From Hippophae tibetana (taxonomy: Eukaryota > Streptophyta > Magnoliopsida > Rosales > Elaeagnaceae): 64,000 bases of DNA. Position numbers and translations under genes: made by a program. Below, piece by piece: positions 1 to 13,260 of this stretch; positions within the stretch are counted from its first letter, which is position 1, and every line of letters starts with the position of its first letter. The stretch is from assembly GCA_037013495.1 (NCBI GenBank), contig CM072812.1, positions 71,679,340 through 71,743,339 of the forward strand, given 5' to 3'. A model generated the notes under the pieces. It worked only from the letters and a program-made list of their open reading frames with translations. It had not been told where the DNA came from and did not search any database.

Positions 1-2616
1 CGATTTTTTTGGTTATTTTTATTATATTTTTTGTTTTTCTTAATAATTACATACTTAAAAACAATTAAAAAAACTAAAAACACTCAACATAATTTTTGCT
101 TATATCACTAATATTAAGTAACGGTTATATAATAATAGTAACTAAAAATTTGTTTATATTTTTAAATAATTTTTATGGTCTAAATTATGGTTACAAAGTA
201 AAAATCAAGATTATATATACATGTTATGATTATGAATTTTATTGGTCTTTGATGGTGACTAAATTTACAAGACAAAATATCACTATTATAATAGTGTTTT
301 GTTTGAAAACTAATTATTCCTAAAGTTTAAGTTATTGAAAAAAGGTTAAAAATATTTTTATATATTTATCAAAAATATGCTTAAGTTTAAGCTTAAAAGA
401 ATTAGATGACTTTATATGTATATCTCAAAAGATAAATGATTAAGATGTACATTTTAAAAATTATAAAATCTTAAGTGTACATTTTAATACATATGAACAT
501 TTAATCAAATTTATTTTGAACACAATTCATTTGATAATTTTATGTGTTAAATTTTAATATCAAACAAATGGATATTTAGATGATGGACAAAGGGTAAAAA
601 ATATATATTTTAATCTGTTAGTTATTTAGTGAGATAGTACAAGTCCATTAGCTCTTGGTAATCAAATTTTATTTAAAAGATTGAGGCAAAAAATTTAGAG
701 AATAAAATTGATATTTTTAAAAATATTTATTTTTTTAACAAAAATAATTTCTATAAATATTTGAACAATTATTTTTTATTTACAATTACACCATAATCTA
801 TTTTCTTATAACGAATAGTCTCAATAATATATTTTTAATATTAAATTTTTATTTACTTATTATTATAAATAGTTAATTATGAATAAAATTATTTATTATC
901 ACTATTTTTGATAAAACATAAATATTTTTAAAATGTCAATTATATCACTAAACATTTGGTCCAAATTTTTATGTTGACTTTGTTTACCCTTTCACAGGAA
1001 TTAACAAGTTTGTACAATATACTTTTGGTACCTTTTATCTTTTACATGATCATATAACAAAAAAAAAAGTTTATATTATCATATGTTAATGATATGTATA
1101 CATATTTAACAATAGCTACAATTTTGTGTTCATATTTTTCTAATAAATGAATTCACATTGATTAGTTACAAGCACAATTCATGATGTACTTTGTTCAAAA
1201 CTTAAATAAATTAGAACACCTACTTATCTTCCCTCACAAAAAAGATATTAAAAGAATTGTAAATAAATAAATAAATAAATAGAAAAATAAAAAACGTAAA
1301 TGAATTTCAAAAAATTAAAATGTAATAAATTGCAAAAATGGGGTAAAAAACTAGAAAACAAAAACAAAAATTAAAAAAAGGTCAAGGGTAGAGATTAGAA
1401 AGTGGTACCAGATGTGAATTCGAATCCTTTATTATAATAGTTAATATATGAGTACATGTCTTAAAATATATTATATAATTAAAAAAATTGAAAATGGATG
1501 TGGAAAAAAAGGCATAAAATAACTGAAATTTAAAAATAAAACCCCCATAAATATAATAAAAAAGAATTGAATATTAAATAAGTATAGTTGTTAATAATTT
1601 AAATAAAAATAGATGATAGAATAATGTTTAGATAATATTTTATTTTTATAATTAAAAATATAAACATATAAAGTGTTATTTTGGTAGTTATAATTTTTTT
1701 TAATATATATATATATATATATCACTTTCAATTAAATAATTAGCAATAAGGCCAGTAATGAGGAAAAGAGTAGTGGAGGCACGAATGAGTTGGATTATAG
1801 AGACGTTGAAAGTTGACCTTTAGTGGGAACATTGACAAAATGGTTGGGTTGTATTTTTAATTATGAAAAATTATTTGGTGAGCTAGTGGGGTTTGTTTTG
1901 CTTCCATGTGTGCATGTTCGTGATCATATCACCATATGCATATATATATATATATATGTTGCTTAGGTGTCCATTCCTTTTTCCTTTTTCACTATTAATT
2001 TTCTCCCTCTTACTCCTCTTTTCAATTGTTTTTTTTCTTTCTAGGGTTCTTAATCATTAATTTATTTTCATTTCTTCTGAATTATGATCACCTCTCTTTC
2101 TTTTTTCAATGCATCACATGAAAGTCTAAGATTAATTTGCCCTTTTCTTGTTTGGCATGATATTTATAATTTCTCCATGAATTTAAAAAAAAAAGCTAGA
2201 AAAAATTGGCGAAATGAGAGAAATAAAAAAACAAAAAAGTTATTGAAATTTAGAATTATATTATACAATATATCATATCTTTTTTTGATTCAATAATTAT
2301 ATTATAGGGATTACAATAACAAATAAAGCTATTATTAATAGGCAAACTAAATCTTAAAAAAAATTAAAAGTAGTAATAAATTAATTTCAAAATAAATCTC
2401 TATATATAATATAATTATCCGAACTAATATTTTTAAATAATATATTTATTTCATAATTATTTTATTTAAAATTATCTAGATAATTATTTCCTAATTATCT
2501 AATCAAATACTTTGTATGCTATGATTCTCAATAAGAAAATAATTAAAAGCAATTTAAGAAAAAGAAATGACCCATTACATATGGGGTTAAAGCAACCATT
2601 TATAATTTGGTGAAAA
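1..2616. other. AT-rich intergenic DNA
   Basis: No gene is supported here. The stretch is A/T-rich with many short poly-A and poly-T runs and small AT microsatellites near 1703-1722 and 1941-1957. A less AT-biased patch at about 1740-2080 has a TATA-like AT run followed by a pyrimidine-rich tract (about 1975-2045), which could be a relic promoter and leader, but no convincing protein follows directly. A 70-codon frame at 2084-2293 is lysine-rich low-complexity sequence and I do not regard it as a gene. Confidence 0.6.
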
Positions 2617-2796
2617 ATGGCAAATCAATCAATCAGGTCCAAAACAAAAAGTACAAGAGTTGTGATTTTAGTGGAAGAAGTTAAAAGCTGTATTAAGAAA
2701 ATGATGTTCGATATTGCCAGAAGGGAGTGCACCAAACATCTTGAAGAGTATGACCATATATATGGAGTAGGAGCTGCTTGTACTTTAGATAAATAA
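2617..2796 (+). CDS. candidate small host ORF (59 aa), function unknown
   Basis: An ATG-to-TAA frame of 59 codons stands out from the AT-rich surroundings because its codons are balanced and its protein is not low complexity. It starts MANQSIRSKTKSTRVV, has a hydrophobic then acidic middle (VVILVEEVKSC), and ends with a charged, Cys-containing section (RRECTKHLEEYDHIYG) followed by GVGAACTLDK. There is no signal peptide or membrane segment. I do not recognise the family. It could be a small plant protein, the last exon of a larger gene (an AG lies just before the frame gets convincing), or a gene fragment carried by a repeat. The ATG at 2617 is chosen because it directly follows an in-frame stop. 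The reverse strand also has an open frame over the same bases, which I treat as a shadow. Confidence 0.35.
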   Translation: MANQSIRSKTKSTRVVILVEEVKSCIKKMMFDIARRECTKHLEEYDHIYGVGAACTLDK

Positions 2797-5010
2797 GTAT
2801 GTCCCCTTAGATTCCGATGAAATAAGACACCAATTTTAATTATCAACATTATTATACAAAAATAAAAATATATTACACCAATAATTAATTTTTTTAAGTA
2901 TTTAATTAAATATTATTTTATATATTATTAACTAATTAAAAAATCAATCTCACATGCTACTTGACTTTTCATTTTCTTACTTAAAAGGAAACTTAAAATA
3001 TATACTTTGAAGTAATAAATTTAATTGAATTGTTTTCTCTCTGTATTTTTTTCTTTAATATTGTCTCATTGTTAAATATGTTTATTGTGTATGTATATAG
3101 TTTTTATTTTGAAATAAACCTTTAAAAAGTTTTAAACTTTTCAATTTACTTCATTATTTTTCTTCAAAACAATTACTAATATATTGCCTAATATTATTTC
3201 TGATTATTTTATTTTTATTTTATTTTTTATATTTGAAAAAAATACTTTTATAATGTTTTAAACATTTATCTTTTAATATGGATTTAAACTTGTATAAAGG
3301 TGTGAAATGAATTGGAGTGACTCAACTGACTAAACTTAAATCATGTTCAACCATTAATATTTTTTCCCCTCAAGTAACCACTATTGACCATTATTGGCCA
3401 ATTATTGTAGGAAACTTTATATTCAAATTAACTACAAAGATCATTAAAGGATGTCTAGGAGACATTTATCTAAAAATCAATTTTGGTTTATCGTATTGTA
3501 TGATTGGTGCTTTTGAGTGCTTTAATACAATGTAGTTTTTTAATCGAGGACGTAATATAACCCTCAAAATTGATTTTCGTAAAACTGCATAAATAGACAT
3601 TAAGATTCGTTGTCAAAGGTTGTTCCTATATTCCAATGGGTTCATATTTTCTTTTAAGGTAAAGCTCGCGATAACTATTTATGTAATATTGTATGCATCA
3701 CCTTTAAATGGAAAAAAAGTTCAATTCTAATAGTGACTTTTTTTTGCACTAGATCATTATTGATTTAGTGAAGATAGTACTTTACTTGGTGTGCTACTTA
3801 AAAAAGATTGCTTACATAAATTTTCACCGTAGCTAATTGTATAGCCTCTGGTACACCTAGTATCTTAACAGGGATATAACGGTGGGATGCCTCATCATTT
3901 GCTAATACTTTTTTTTTATATTAGCAATAGCCTAATTATAGGTCTTGTTAAAGAATGATTTGTATTATATATATTTTTTTCATTTTGTAATACTTGTAGT
4001 TGATGGGCTAGATAAGGATGGGTGTTACGGAGGTGCCAAAAGTAATGTGATGTCTTGGTGTACCTCTAAGGTATATAATTTGCAATCTTTCGTTCAATAA
4101 AAGTGAGATGTAACTCAACTCAGTTCATCAAATTTTTAAATGAGTTAATTCATTTTTATGTGAATGAGATTGTGCTCTTTATAGATAGTTCATTTAATTT
4201 TTTAAATTAAAATCCTTAAAATTATTTTAATTAATTAATTAATTATTATAAAAACAAATAAGTAAAAAAGATTACATAAATTTAAGAATTCATTCAATCT
4301 AGTTATCAACCACAAGTGAGTTATTATTATTACTGCTATGAATGTAAGTTTATAATATTAACCCCTAAATTATCATCACTATGATATTTTCTTATATTTT
4401 GAAGTATGTGTGTATATATATATATTAAAAAAAAAATTCTTCATTGTAATGGGTATACGCTTCTCTCTTATTTATTTTGGACGGAAACTAATAATCAAAC
4501 TAAACTAAACAATATAAGAATTGGATAAATAATTTCTCATTGCATTATATATATATATATAATAATAATAATAAGTTATTTTTATTATTTAAAGAAAAAA
4601 AATACAACTAGTTATATTTTGGTTCATTTTTGCATAAATTAATGCTAACAACTTATACAAAATTGTTTTTAACTTAAACTACTATAAAATAAGTGTTCAG
4701 TTAAAAAAATGTTTAGCAAAAGAAAAATTATATGTTCAACCAAAACAATTTACTCAATCAAAAAATTATCAAATGAGTTAATAAGTTACTTATAAACTCA
4801 AGTAACCTACTTATTTAAGCTCGTAAGTAAAGTGAAATGTTCATTTAAGTTCGTAACGTAAGTGAACAAGTTTTTAACTTATAAATTCATCAAATTAACT
4901 TTAAATGAATTGAGTTGAATTGAATAGTTCATTTAACATATCTAACTTTGTTTATTAAGTGTATAAGCTCCCTTATCATGTTTATTGATACTTGAATAAA
5001 CATGTACTTA
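2797..5010. other. AT-rich intergenic DNA
   Basis: No gene seen. Around 3837-3875 and 4045-4085 there is a weak inverted similarity built around a GGTACACC core, which may be the relic ends of a small element. From about 4085 to 4960 the sequence repeats themes such as 'gagttaattcattt' and 'agttcatttaa' in both orientations, which is common in old non-autonomous hAT-like elements, but I cannot fix ends. Confidence 0.4.
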
Positions 5011-5652
5011 TTGGGGTGTTCAAAAAGTTATCTTAGCTAAATCAACCTAATTAATCCAAACCAATCCAACCAAATTTTCTTGGCTTTAAAATATTTTTGG
5101 GTTGGGTTTGTTTGGTTTTAAATTTTGAAATATTGATTAAGTATGAGTTGATTCGGTTTTTAAATTTTAAAAACTAATCAAAATCAAACCAACATATATA
5201 TAATTTTTTTTTTACTTATTTATTTTTAGATTGCTCATATTTTCTTTAATTTAAAAATTTAAAACCTTAAACATATAATCTTAAGTCTTTTTTTTCTTAT
5301 AATTATATTTGTGTGCATGATATAGATAAAAATATTAAAATTAATATGTGTGTATAGATTATATTGAAAGTTTAAAACTATCTAAATTATACATTAATAA
5401 TTATGATATTATATATAACTTAAAATTCAAAGAACCAAATTTATTTTTAACGAACAAAATTTATAGTTACAATCTACAAAGAAAAATAAAAATTTCAAAA
5501 ACCCAAACTAATGCTAATTTTTTGGTTCGGTTTGGATTAGTTTTACACCTATAATTGATTTGGTTTTATTTCTATTTTTTAAGAACCGATTAGATTAGAT
5601 TGGTTCAAATTTTAATTTAAAACCAAACCATCCCAACTTTGCATACCCCTAA
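5011..5652. mobile_element. hAT-like non-autonomous element (MITE)
   Basis: The left end reads TTGGGGTGTTCAAAAAGTT and the right end, read on the other strand, TTAGGGGTATGCAAAGTT, giving imperfect terminal inverted repeats of about 18 bp. The interior is rich in TTGGTTTGG / CCAAACCAA themes (5090-5170 and 5510-5640), typical of plant hAT MITEs starting with a GGGGTGTTCA-type terminus. No transposase frame is present. The flanks (GTACTTAT left, TACCTTAT right) are only partly alike, so an 8-bp target duplication is suggested rather than shown. Confidence 0.55.
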
Positions 5653-5668
5653 TACCTTATATATGAAA

Positions 5669-5691
5669 AAATAAATTGTTAAAAGTAAAAG

Positions 5692-5736
<45 letters not shown>

Positions 5737-5769
5737 CAAAATAAATTGTTAAGAGTAAAAGTAATTATA
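5669..5769. repeat. AT microsatellite between two 32-bp direct repeats
   Basis: An uninterrupted TA/AT run of about 40 bp (5696-5735) is flanked by near-identical copies of a 32-bp sequence (about 5668-5699 and 5738-5769; core AAATTGTTAA(A/G)AGTAAAAG). They differ at one visible position. Confidence 0.85.
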
Positions 5770-8700
5770 AATTGTTAAACAACAAAAATAGTATCCTAAA
5801 ACTTATAACTATAACATAATACTCCTTATGATAATTTATATATTTTCATTATTAAATTAAATTATGATTATTTAAATATATTTAATATCAATTTTTTTTC
5901 AATTAAAGTCCATTTAATGTTATATTATAATGTTACTTTTATTATTATAAGGGGTTTTGTTTGTAATTTTTTAAGAATATTTATGGTCTTAATTTCATAC
6001 TTGCCCTTAGGCGTCCCACATCTTATGCTTCCCCTAATATGGAGTTGTTAAGTGTTAAATAGAAAGCCAATTGCTAACTTGTACCTTTGTGTGCATGTGT
6101 ATCACATTGAAATTATTTTTAATTTAAAATAATTACAATACAATCATTTATAATTTGGAACTTAAATCTCAAACTTTATGTCAAAATATATCACATGTTG
6201 TTTAGCAACATATACTCTAATTGAAAAATGTAATAAAATGTGAGATACATGTTTGTAATCTCATTAATTGAGTAAGTATAATTATTTAAAAAAAATTACA
6301 AAAAATCTAGTGCTTCCAAATGGGTATTAGAATTTAAAAACATTATAATTAAAAGGAAAATGAATAGTTCAATTGGGGGCAGATATTCATATTGGGACAT
6401 GGAGATGAGAGTGACTAGTCCATTATTGATGGACATTGAAGTGATAAGCAATAACTATATATCTATGTGGGAAATTTTGTTTTGATATTTTAGTTGGGAT
6501 GTTTATTTCAATATAAAGTAGATCCAATTTCTTTAGTAAAGAAGGAAACAATATAAAGCCTTGATAGAAAGAAACTGATCATGCTTTCTGCTTCTCAATT
6601 TAAGCTCCCTTCGTAAATAAGAATGGATTTATATATGACAACAATTTTAACAAAGTACGTATTCAACCTTTATCACTATACTAGAGGTCGACTAATAATA
6701 AAAAAAATCTTCATTTGAAAATCTGGGTTCAATTATCAATTATGTTTTTATATGTTTGTTTTCTCGTTGAATCATTGTAATACAAATGAAAAAAAAAATT
6801 GATTTTTTTTTAAATATATTTAGACATTTATTGATGCATGCACTTGATATGGAAGAAGGTTGAACATTTGTTGCATGCTAAAATATGCACAATGAGTAAT
6901 GGAGAAAAAAATCATTTTAAAGATAAAAATAGATTTTCTTTTAAACAATAATTAAATGTATAGAAATTTAACTAGGTATATAATAAAAAAGTAGTAAATT
7001 AACCTACATGATTTTACTATAAGCTTGGGGTAAAAATAGAATTTATTTTTACATATAACATATTTTATGTCTACTATTAATATAAGTCATTGTTTTTATC
7101 ACAATTTTTTATATTTATTTATTTTTATAAAAATAAAGAGTATTGTTTTATCAAATATTCATATCTATATTGTATGTAAGATTCATTCTTAAAAATGTAA
7201 TTCACAAAATAAAGGTATGTAAGTTAAATATGATGAGAAATTACAGGCATTTAAACTTTTGAAATGTAACCAAAAAATTTAAAATATATATATGATGTAA
7301 TTGACATTTTTATAAGGCTAAAAATTTGAAGTAATTTATTTTTCAAATATCTTACATATAATGCATAACTCATTCTACTTTGGGAATTTGGGTAAAGTTT
7401 AGCACATTTTAAAAATTACAATGCCTTCAGTGAGTTAATTTTTTAATGTAAAATTTGGATACTTTAAATTTTCAATTAGAAAAGAAAATGTTAAATAAGC
7501 ATCTTAAAATTCTACCTATTTGTGTAAAACTTTTACACATACTTGTAATACATTATAAGTTTGCTGAAATTTCTATATGAAATTTGTGTCAGGGAAAATT
7601 GGGAAAGTAATCTTGTAAAATAAATCTAATTGAAATTAAATATTTAATATTAATATAATTCAATTCAATTTGTTAAGTTTTTTTACTTAATATTTAGACT
7701 ATAATAGAGCAATCTCGAGGTCAGGATTTTGGGCCAGTCCAGGCCCAGCATAGGTCCGTTCCTGATCTTATTAATTTATTGATGAAGAAGAAGAAGGAAT
7801 CAATCAAAGTGAAAACCTTAGGTTTACTTAATTTTGGTAATAAAATTTAAATTGGAAAACTACTGTTTTTCTTCAGAAAAAAAACTTAATATATTTTCCT
7901 TTTGGAAAAATAATAATAATAAGAAAATATATACATATCTTTAGTAGGCCATATGCAATGTAATAAGTCAATGGTACTATGGACCCAACATGAAGAAAAA
8001 AAAAATGTTGAACTCAAAAGTCTAATGACGAAGAAAAGTCCTAAAAGACGTTAAAGACACGATTGAGTAGACAAACATTGTCTCAAATGCCTTGGATGAG
8101 AAGAAAAAAAAAAGAGAAATTTAAAAAAAAAAATCTTAAAATTTATAACAATAAAATTAACATCGAGATTAGATTAGATACAGTTAAATATTGAATTTAT
8201 AGTTTAATTTGAATAACGATTAATTTAAAATAATTTATTATTTTTTTAATAATAAAAATATTTTTTATTATAAATTTTGAAATATTATTTTTATTTTAAA
8301 AAAAATTAGTGGGACATATGCTACAAAATTATTGAAATTACATAGCATCTAATATCCAAATCTGTGTGATCTAAAAAAAATCTTAACAAATAAACCAAGT
8401 CTCCACACCACTTTTGTGTGGACCTATTGGACCCCATTCCTACCTTTAGATTCAAGATTTTTACCTACCAAGCCAGAAATTTTAAATACAAAGTTGTGGA
8501 AATCTTTTAATGTTAGTTATTAATTTTATTTTCACTTTTAGCATTTTATTCTTTTAAAGAATAGAGATGAACACGTGTCAATATATTTGATGTATCCAAG
8601 AATTACACTTAATAATTATAGACTCAGCTACATAAAGTCTTAGGTATGTATTAATGTCCAATGTCATCAATTCAGGAAGGGAAAAAAATCAATGTACATT

Positions 8701-11039
8701 GATTCAATTTCATCAACAATCAATTAAACAAAATACATTGAACTTTAGTATTATGACACTAACATGTATGCATAAAAAAATCAACTCCGGTATAGATGGG
8801 TAAATAGGTCTTTTTTACAAATGTTATTTATTTAGACTTAATTAAAAACTCATCTAGAAGAAGGGGAAACAACTACCGGACTTTGTTCGGTAAATTATTC
8901 CACTTTATAAATCAAATGAGTACAATATGTAAGTTTACAAGTGATTTAATTAGTCTTCTTTGAGACTTTCAAGTTTGGAGTTTTGATGATGAGTCCTAAC
9001 TCCTTGGTGAAATTGTTTGGGCTTAATTACGAACCCATGACTTTTCTGAAAGACTAAGTTTCAAACCTTCCTAGAGTTTATGAGGTATAAGAGCAGGGAC
9101 ATTTTACATTGGGTTGGGCTTTTGCATGTTTGGCGTGAGTTGCATACTTGTATAAAATGTCACGTTAAGAGAATATTACTTTTATATAGTATATTTTTTT
9201 TTTTATTTCAATAACATTTGTTTAGAGTAGCAAAAATTTAACTCAAGATTCATAGTTTTATAAATAAATATCAAAATATTCTTACTATATATATTGAATA
9301 AAATAAAAATAATATTAGATCACACAATATCTCTGATGACTGTCGCCAACCACTCACCGAAGTTCTGACGACCCATTAAATTTTCGACAACTTTGATATT
9401 TTATTATATCTAATTGTATCTTTATATGTAACATGTTACATCTTTGTGTATACTTGTTTGTAACACATTACATCAACCTTTATAAGTTTGTTAATTGAGT
9501 TTTACTTTGTAATTTATAAATCTAACTTTATATTTATATGTAATACATGTTATATCTACATCTACCTTTGAATATAATAAGTTACATCTATATCTAGTAA
9601 AGTCATCGAAGCTCCAATGAAGATGGAACATGCTACATCCAACTCTACCTTTGGATATAACATGTTACATCCATTTTCGACGAGGTCACCAATAGGACTC
9701 CCTAAGCTTCAATGAGGTCATTAGTGGGGGTGGTTGAAGCTCCAATGAGATCGTCGAAGATACAATGGAGTCTTACAATGATCCAATTTTATTAAACTTG
9801 TAAAATAAGGGTATTTTTGTTGGTTTGTTGAGTAGTTTGATAAAAAAAATGTGTTTTGTGATGAGTTATTGTTAGTTATCAAAAATAATATTATTTAAAC
9901 CAAAAATTGGTCACATTAAGGGCCATTAAGGAACTGCATCCTTATTCATATTAGTAAATGCATATGCAACATTTATAACTTTCTGGAAAAATTGGGCATG
10001 TGTCATTGAATATATTAATCAATTTATTTTAATTTTTTGTATTAATTATCTTATTGTTATATTTATGAATATTTTAGTCATTATATGTTTATCTTGATGA
10101 TTTTAATCACTTTATTTTTTATTTTTTTTAACTTTTTTGAGATATTTTACTTTTTAAACATCTACGAATCTTTCCTAATAAGATTCAATTCGATCAAACT
10201 TAATTTTTTCAAACAAAAAAATTATCCAAGAAAAACCAAATTGGCATGGAATGACTAAAGTGCCTAAAATGTATCAATGAAGTGATTAAAGTCCACAAAT
10301 TCAAAGAAATATGATTAATGTAATCAACTTATGAAAATAAAGTAACAAAAGTGTCATCATATCCTAATTATTATGGAAAAAGAAAAAACAACATTTATAT
10401 AAAGTAATTGTTAGTATTTTTAGGGAGGAGCTTATGACTTAACAACATATAACCCACTTAAATATGTATAATTTATGTAGTTTAAATTTTAATTATAAAT
10501 CTGTCAATAATGTAGTTATATTTGAAGAAAACAATTATTATTTTCGTTTATATTTGCTTGATTTCTTTGCTCCCTTCTAATTTTCTTTCCAATAATCTTA
10601 ATAGAACAATAACAATAATATAATAACAAAAACTCTGTATACAAGTTGCATTAACAATATCTCACTACTTAGCATGTTTATCATATGATAAAAGGTGAGG
10701 TGACATAGTAATTCCTTGAATTTTGATATTAATATCGTTTAATCTTCAAATTGTAAAAGATATATTTTTTAAATTCTCTAATTTAGTAAAAAATGACCGA
10801 TTAAAAAGAAATAGTAATATTAAAATATTATTTATTTTTCAAATTTTAATGATAAATATGAAATTATTTAATAAAACTCACATATAATAACATTCTAACA
10901 AGTATATAAATATATACGTTTTTTTCAAAAAATAAATATTTTGTACACTTTTTCATATTAATTGTCACTTTACAACTAATCATCATCCAAGGTCTTTGTT
11001 TATATCCTTTTGCAACTAACATTACCTTATATCTTTCAA
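5770..11039. other. AT-rich intergenic DNA
   Basis: No gene is supported over this 5.3 kb. Visible features are limited: a GC-richer patch with GGGCC/GGCCC at 7730-7760; a stretch at 9330-9780 in which 'taacatgttacatc' and 'ctacctttg(g/a)atata' recur several times; and long poly-A or poly-T tracts. There are no frames above about 60 codons with convincing composition. The stretch probably consists of eroded repeats. Confidence 0.5.
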
Positions 11040-11047
11040 TCTTTCCC

Positions 11048-12060
11048 TTGACATTCTTTCTTTATTTTGTACATCACTTGACACCTATAACTTTATCGCT
11101 GTTTAAAATCGAAACAAGTTCATATGTATCATTCTTTGTGATTGATTTCATCTCCTCTTCTATAGTATCTTTCAATTTCTTTTCTTGTGCAGCTTCTTCG
11201 AAGCTTACAAGTTCACATTCCGTAAAAAGATAAATGAATGTAAGATTTTATATCCTCATAAATTTCTTGTAGATTCATTACCTGTGGTATGCTTTCTTCA
11301 TTTAGAAATGATGACGGTGAGTCTTTAACAACTGTTGTTGGTGAAGTAGATGCAATGGCTAGCTCTTGATACATTTCTCCTTGTTGTTCTGCTGATGATT
11401 GCTCGTCCTCTTCAAACTGAAGAAAGAAATTGAAATCATATTTATGAGATCCAAAATTTCATTCTCCTTCCACATCAAATGTCACATCTCGACTAATTAC
11501 GATCTTTTTATTGCTTGGACTGTACAACATATAGCATTATGAGTTTGCATATATAGCCAATAAGATAAAACTCATACTTTTATCATCTAACTTTTCTCTT
11601 ATCTCATTTAGTAGATGAATTGGAAATGTCAATCTTTCTTCCACTTTGTGCCTCTTGTGGTGTCATTTCCTTAACACTTCTTATTGGATAGATAGACTAC
11701 ACAAATAACTTCTTTAGCCCAAAAATCCTTTGATAATTTCTTGTTCTTGAGCATGCTTCATATCATGTCAAGGATCGTCCTATTCTTCCTTTCTAACACA
11801 CCATTTTGTTGGGGAATTTTAAAAGAGTTAGATGACATCGAATTTCATTAGTTTGCAAAAGTCTTAAAACTCCTTATAAGTGAATTTGCCTCCTCGATCT
11901 GATTCTAGTGCCTTAATCTGGTAGCCATTCTCTTTCTTGAATGGTCTACAACAACCTTATAATTCTTGAATGGTCCAAATACTTTGGATTTTTGCTTTAA
12001 AAATACACTCTATTGTTTTTTAAAATCATGAATAAAGTAAAGAAAATTGTAACATTTACC
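11048..12060 (-). pseudogene. copia 1: integrase C-terminal half and RT start
   Basis: On the minus strand this stretch shows the integrase core signature FPQQNGVLERKNRTIL (around 11790-11830), a following FWAKEV element, the 'VISRDVTFDVEGE' segment that marks the end of copia integrase, and then 'LVSFEEAAQEKKLKD' (about 11170-11215), the usual entry into copia reverse transcriptase. Integrase would insert the cDNA and RT would copy the RNA in the virus-like particle. This is a fossil with several breaks. The order and wording of the motifs make the family call secure; the exact lineage is inferred. Confidence 0.75.
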
Positions 12061-12760
12061 AAGAAAAGTTGGCTTGATTGGTCTTATAAGTTGTGTACGT
12101 CCTTTATGTCTTTGTTGAATTCCCTTGTACAAAATTTGGGTATGTTTTGTCATCTTTTATGTAAGGTTAGTTACTGATGGTTATTACTTTACGTAATTTC
12201 ATAGTTGGTAACACTTTGTATGTTTGCATGTTTTACACACCACGGTTATTTTTTTTTATGTTTTTGTTTGAATTATTTTGCAAGTATTTGTGGGAAATTA
12301 TTTAAATTTTAGAAACAAAAAAATAATTTTTTTGTATGCTTGTCGAGGTCTTGCCATCCCCTCACTACCCTTGTTTGGTGAGTGTTATGTAATAGCTATT
12401 ACCCTCGTCTGGTAATGGTTATTACCTTTTCCACCATGGACGATGAGCCTCATTGTCTCGGGTGATGTGGAGAGCGACGAAAGGCTAGTTAGGTACCCAG
12501 ATTCCTTGGAATTTTCTATAAATGTCCATCTTCTAATTTTTTAAGTAATTAGAATAATGTGGGAAACTATAGAGAATTTAAAACTTGCTATTTCAAAGGT
12601 AAATTGTTTTTTGACTCTGGATTATTAATACCTTGAGCATGGTTTCGATGTTAGTGGTTAGTGAGTATTTTTAGCAAAAAATAGATTTTTTGAGGTTGGG
12701 TAATTAAAAGTAAATTAACATAAGAGACTCAAATTGCTTATTAGGTCCCTAAGTTGTAGA
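12060..12760 (+). repeat. SIRE-type LTR fragment inserted in copia 1 integrase
   Basis: This block interrupts copia 1 between its gag-pre-integrase part (right) and its integrase core (left). It resembles the reverse complement of the long LTRs found elsewhere in the window (compare about 16100-16400 and 31660-31960): a TTTGT-rich stretch, a region of repeated 'ggtgag/cctcg' words, then a TATA-like TTCTATAAATG at about 12518. It is the only copy of that family on the plus strand. The ends are approximate. Confidence 0.5.
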
Positions 12761-12836
12761 TAATCCATAACTATAGGATTCACTTATATTGATAGTTGAT
12801 GACTGATTGTAGCATCAGGTGGTGGTAGGGTTCAAT

Positions 12837-13260
12837 AATCCATAACTATAGGATTCAATAAGAACATTCTATTTCTTGATGTTGGCACCTTGATAATCAA
12901 ATTTTCTATCATGTTTTATTGAAAGACTACCATCTTTCCAATGAATATCATATCCTTTCTCTTACAATTGACCTAAATTCAAAATATTATTTTTCATATA
13001 TACTAGGCATATAGTAGACATTTTAAATAAATTGATGTCTACCTTTCTTCAACTGAATTAGGACTTTACCTTTGCCTTTCATCAAGATCTTGGATTCACC
13101 ACACAAAAAAAAATGTTTCCAATTATCAATCCATTTAGCTCTACGAAACATATGGTTACTTGTACCGGTGTCAAGATACCAAGTGATATTGTATCTTTCA
13201 ACATCGCCTTTATATACTAGTAATAAAATCCCCCTTCATGGCTCTTATCTTCCATATAAT
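12837..13260 (-). pseudogene. copia 1: protease and gag-pre-integrase
   Basis: The minus strand reads WYLDTGTSNHMFRR at about 13140-13185, the aspartic protease active-site motif (D-T-G) with the usual tryptophan and His-Met that copia proteases carry. Leftward it runs into a typical gag-pre-integrase stretch (about 12860-13060), with the recognisable order 'KKGRHQFI', 'YYMPSIYEK' and 'YDIHWKDGSLSIKH'. The protease would cleave the Gag-Pol polyprotein. Broken fossil, assigned by motif order. Confidence 0.75.

Noticed and set aside
1381-1440. Possible SINE or tRNA-like B box (GAATTCGAATCC)
   Set aside because: The A box is poor, there is no tRNA fold and no SINE tail; similar words occur by chance.
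2084-2293. 70-codon plus-strand frame after a pyrimidine-rich leader
   Set aside because: The protein is low complexity (Lys/Asn/Ile runs) with no family features, although the upstream sequence looks promoter-like.
3837-4085. Small inverted repeat with a GGTACACC core as a MITE
   Set aside because: The match is short and imperfect, no target duplication is visible, and ends cannot be set.
6678-6740. Second tRNA-like phrase (GGGTTCAATTATC)
   Set aside because: No A box or cloverleaf; not a tRNA gene or a clear SINE.
7720-7765. GC-rich GGGCC/GGCCC patch as a regulatory site or gene edge
   Set aside because: Short and isolated, no frame or repeat partner.
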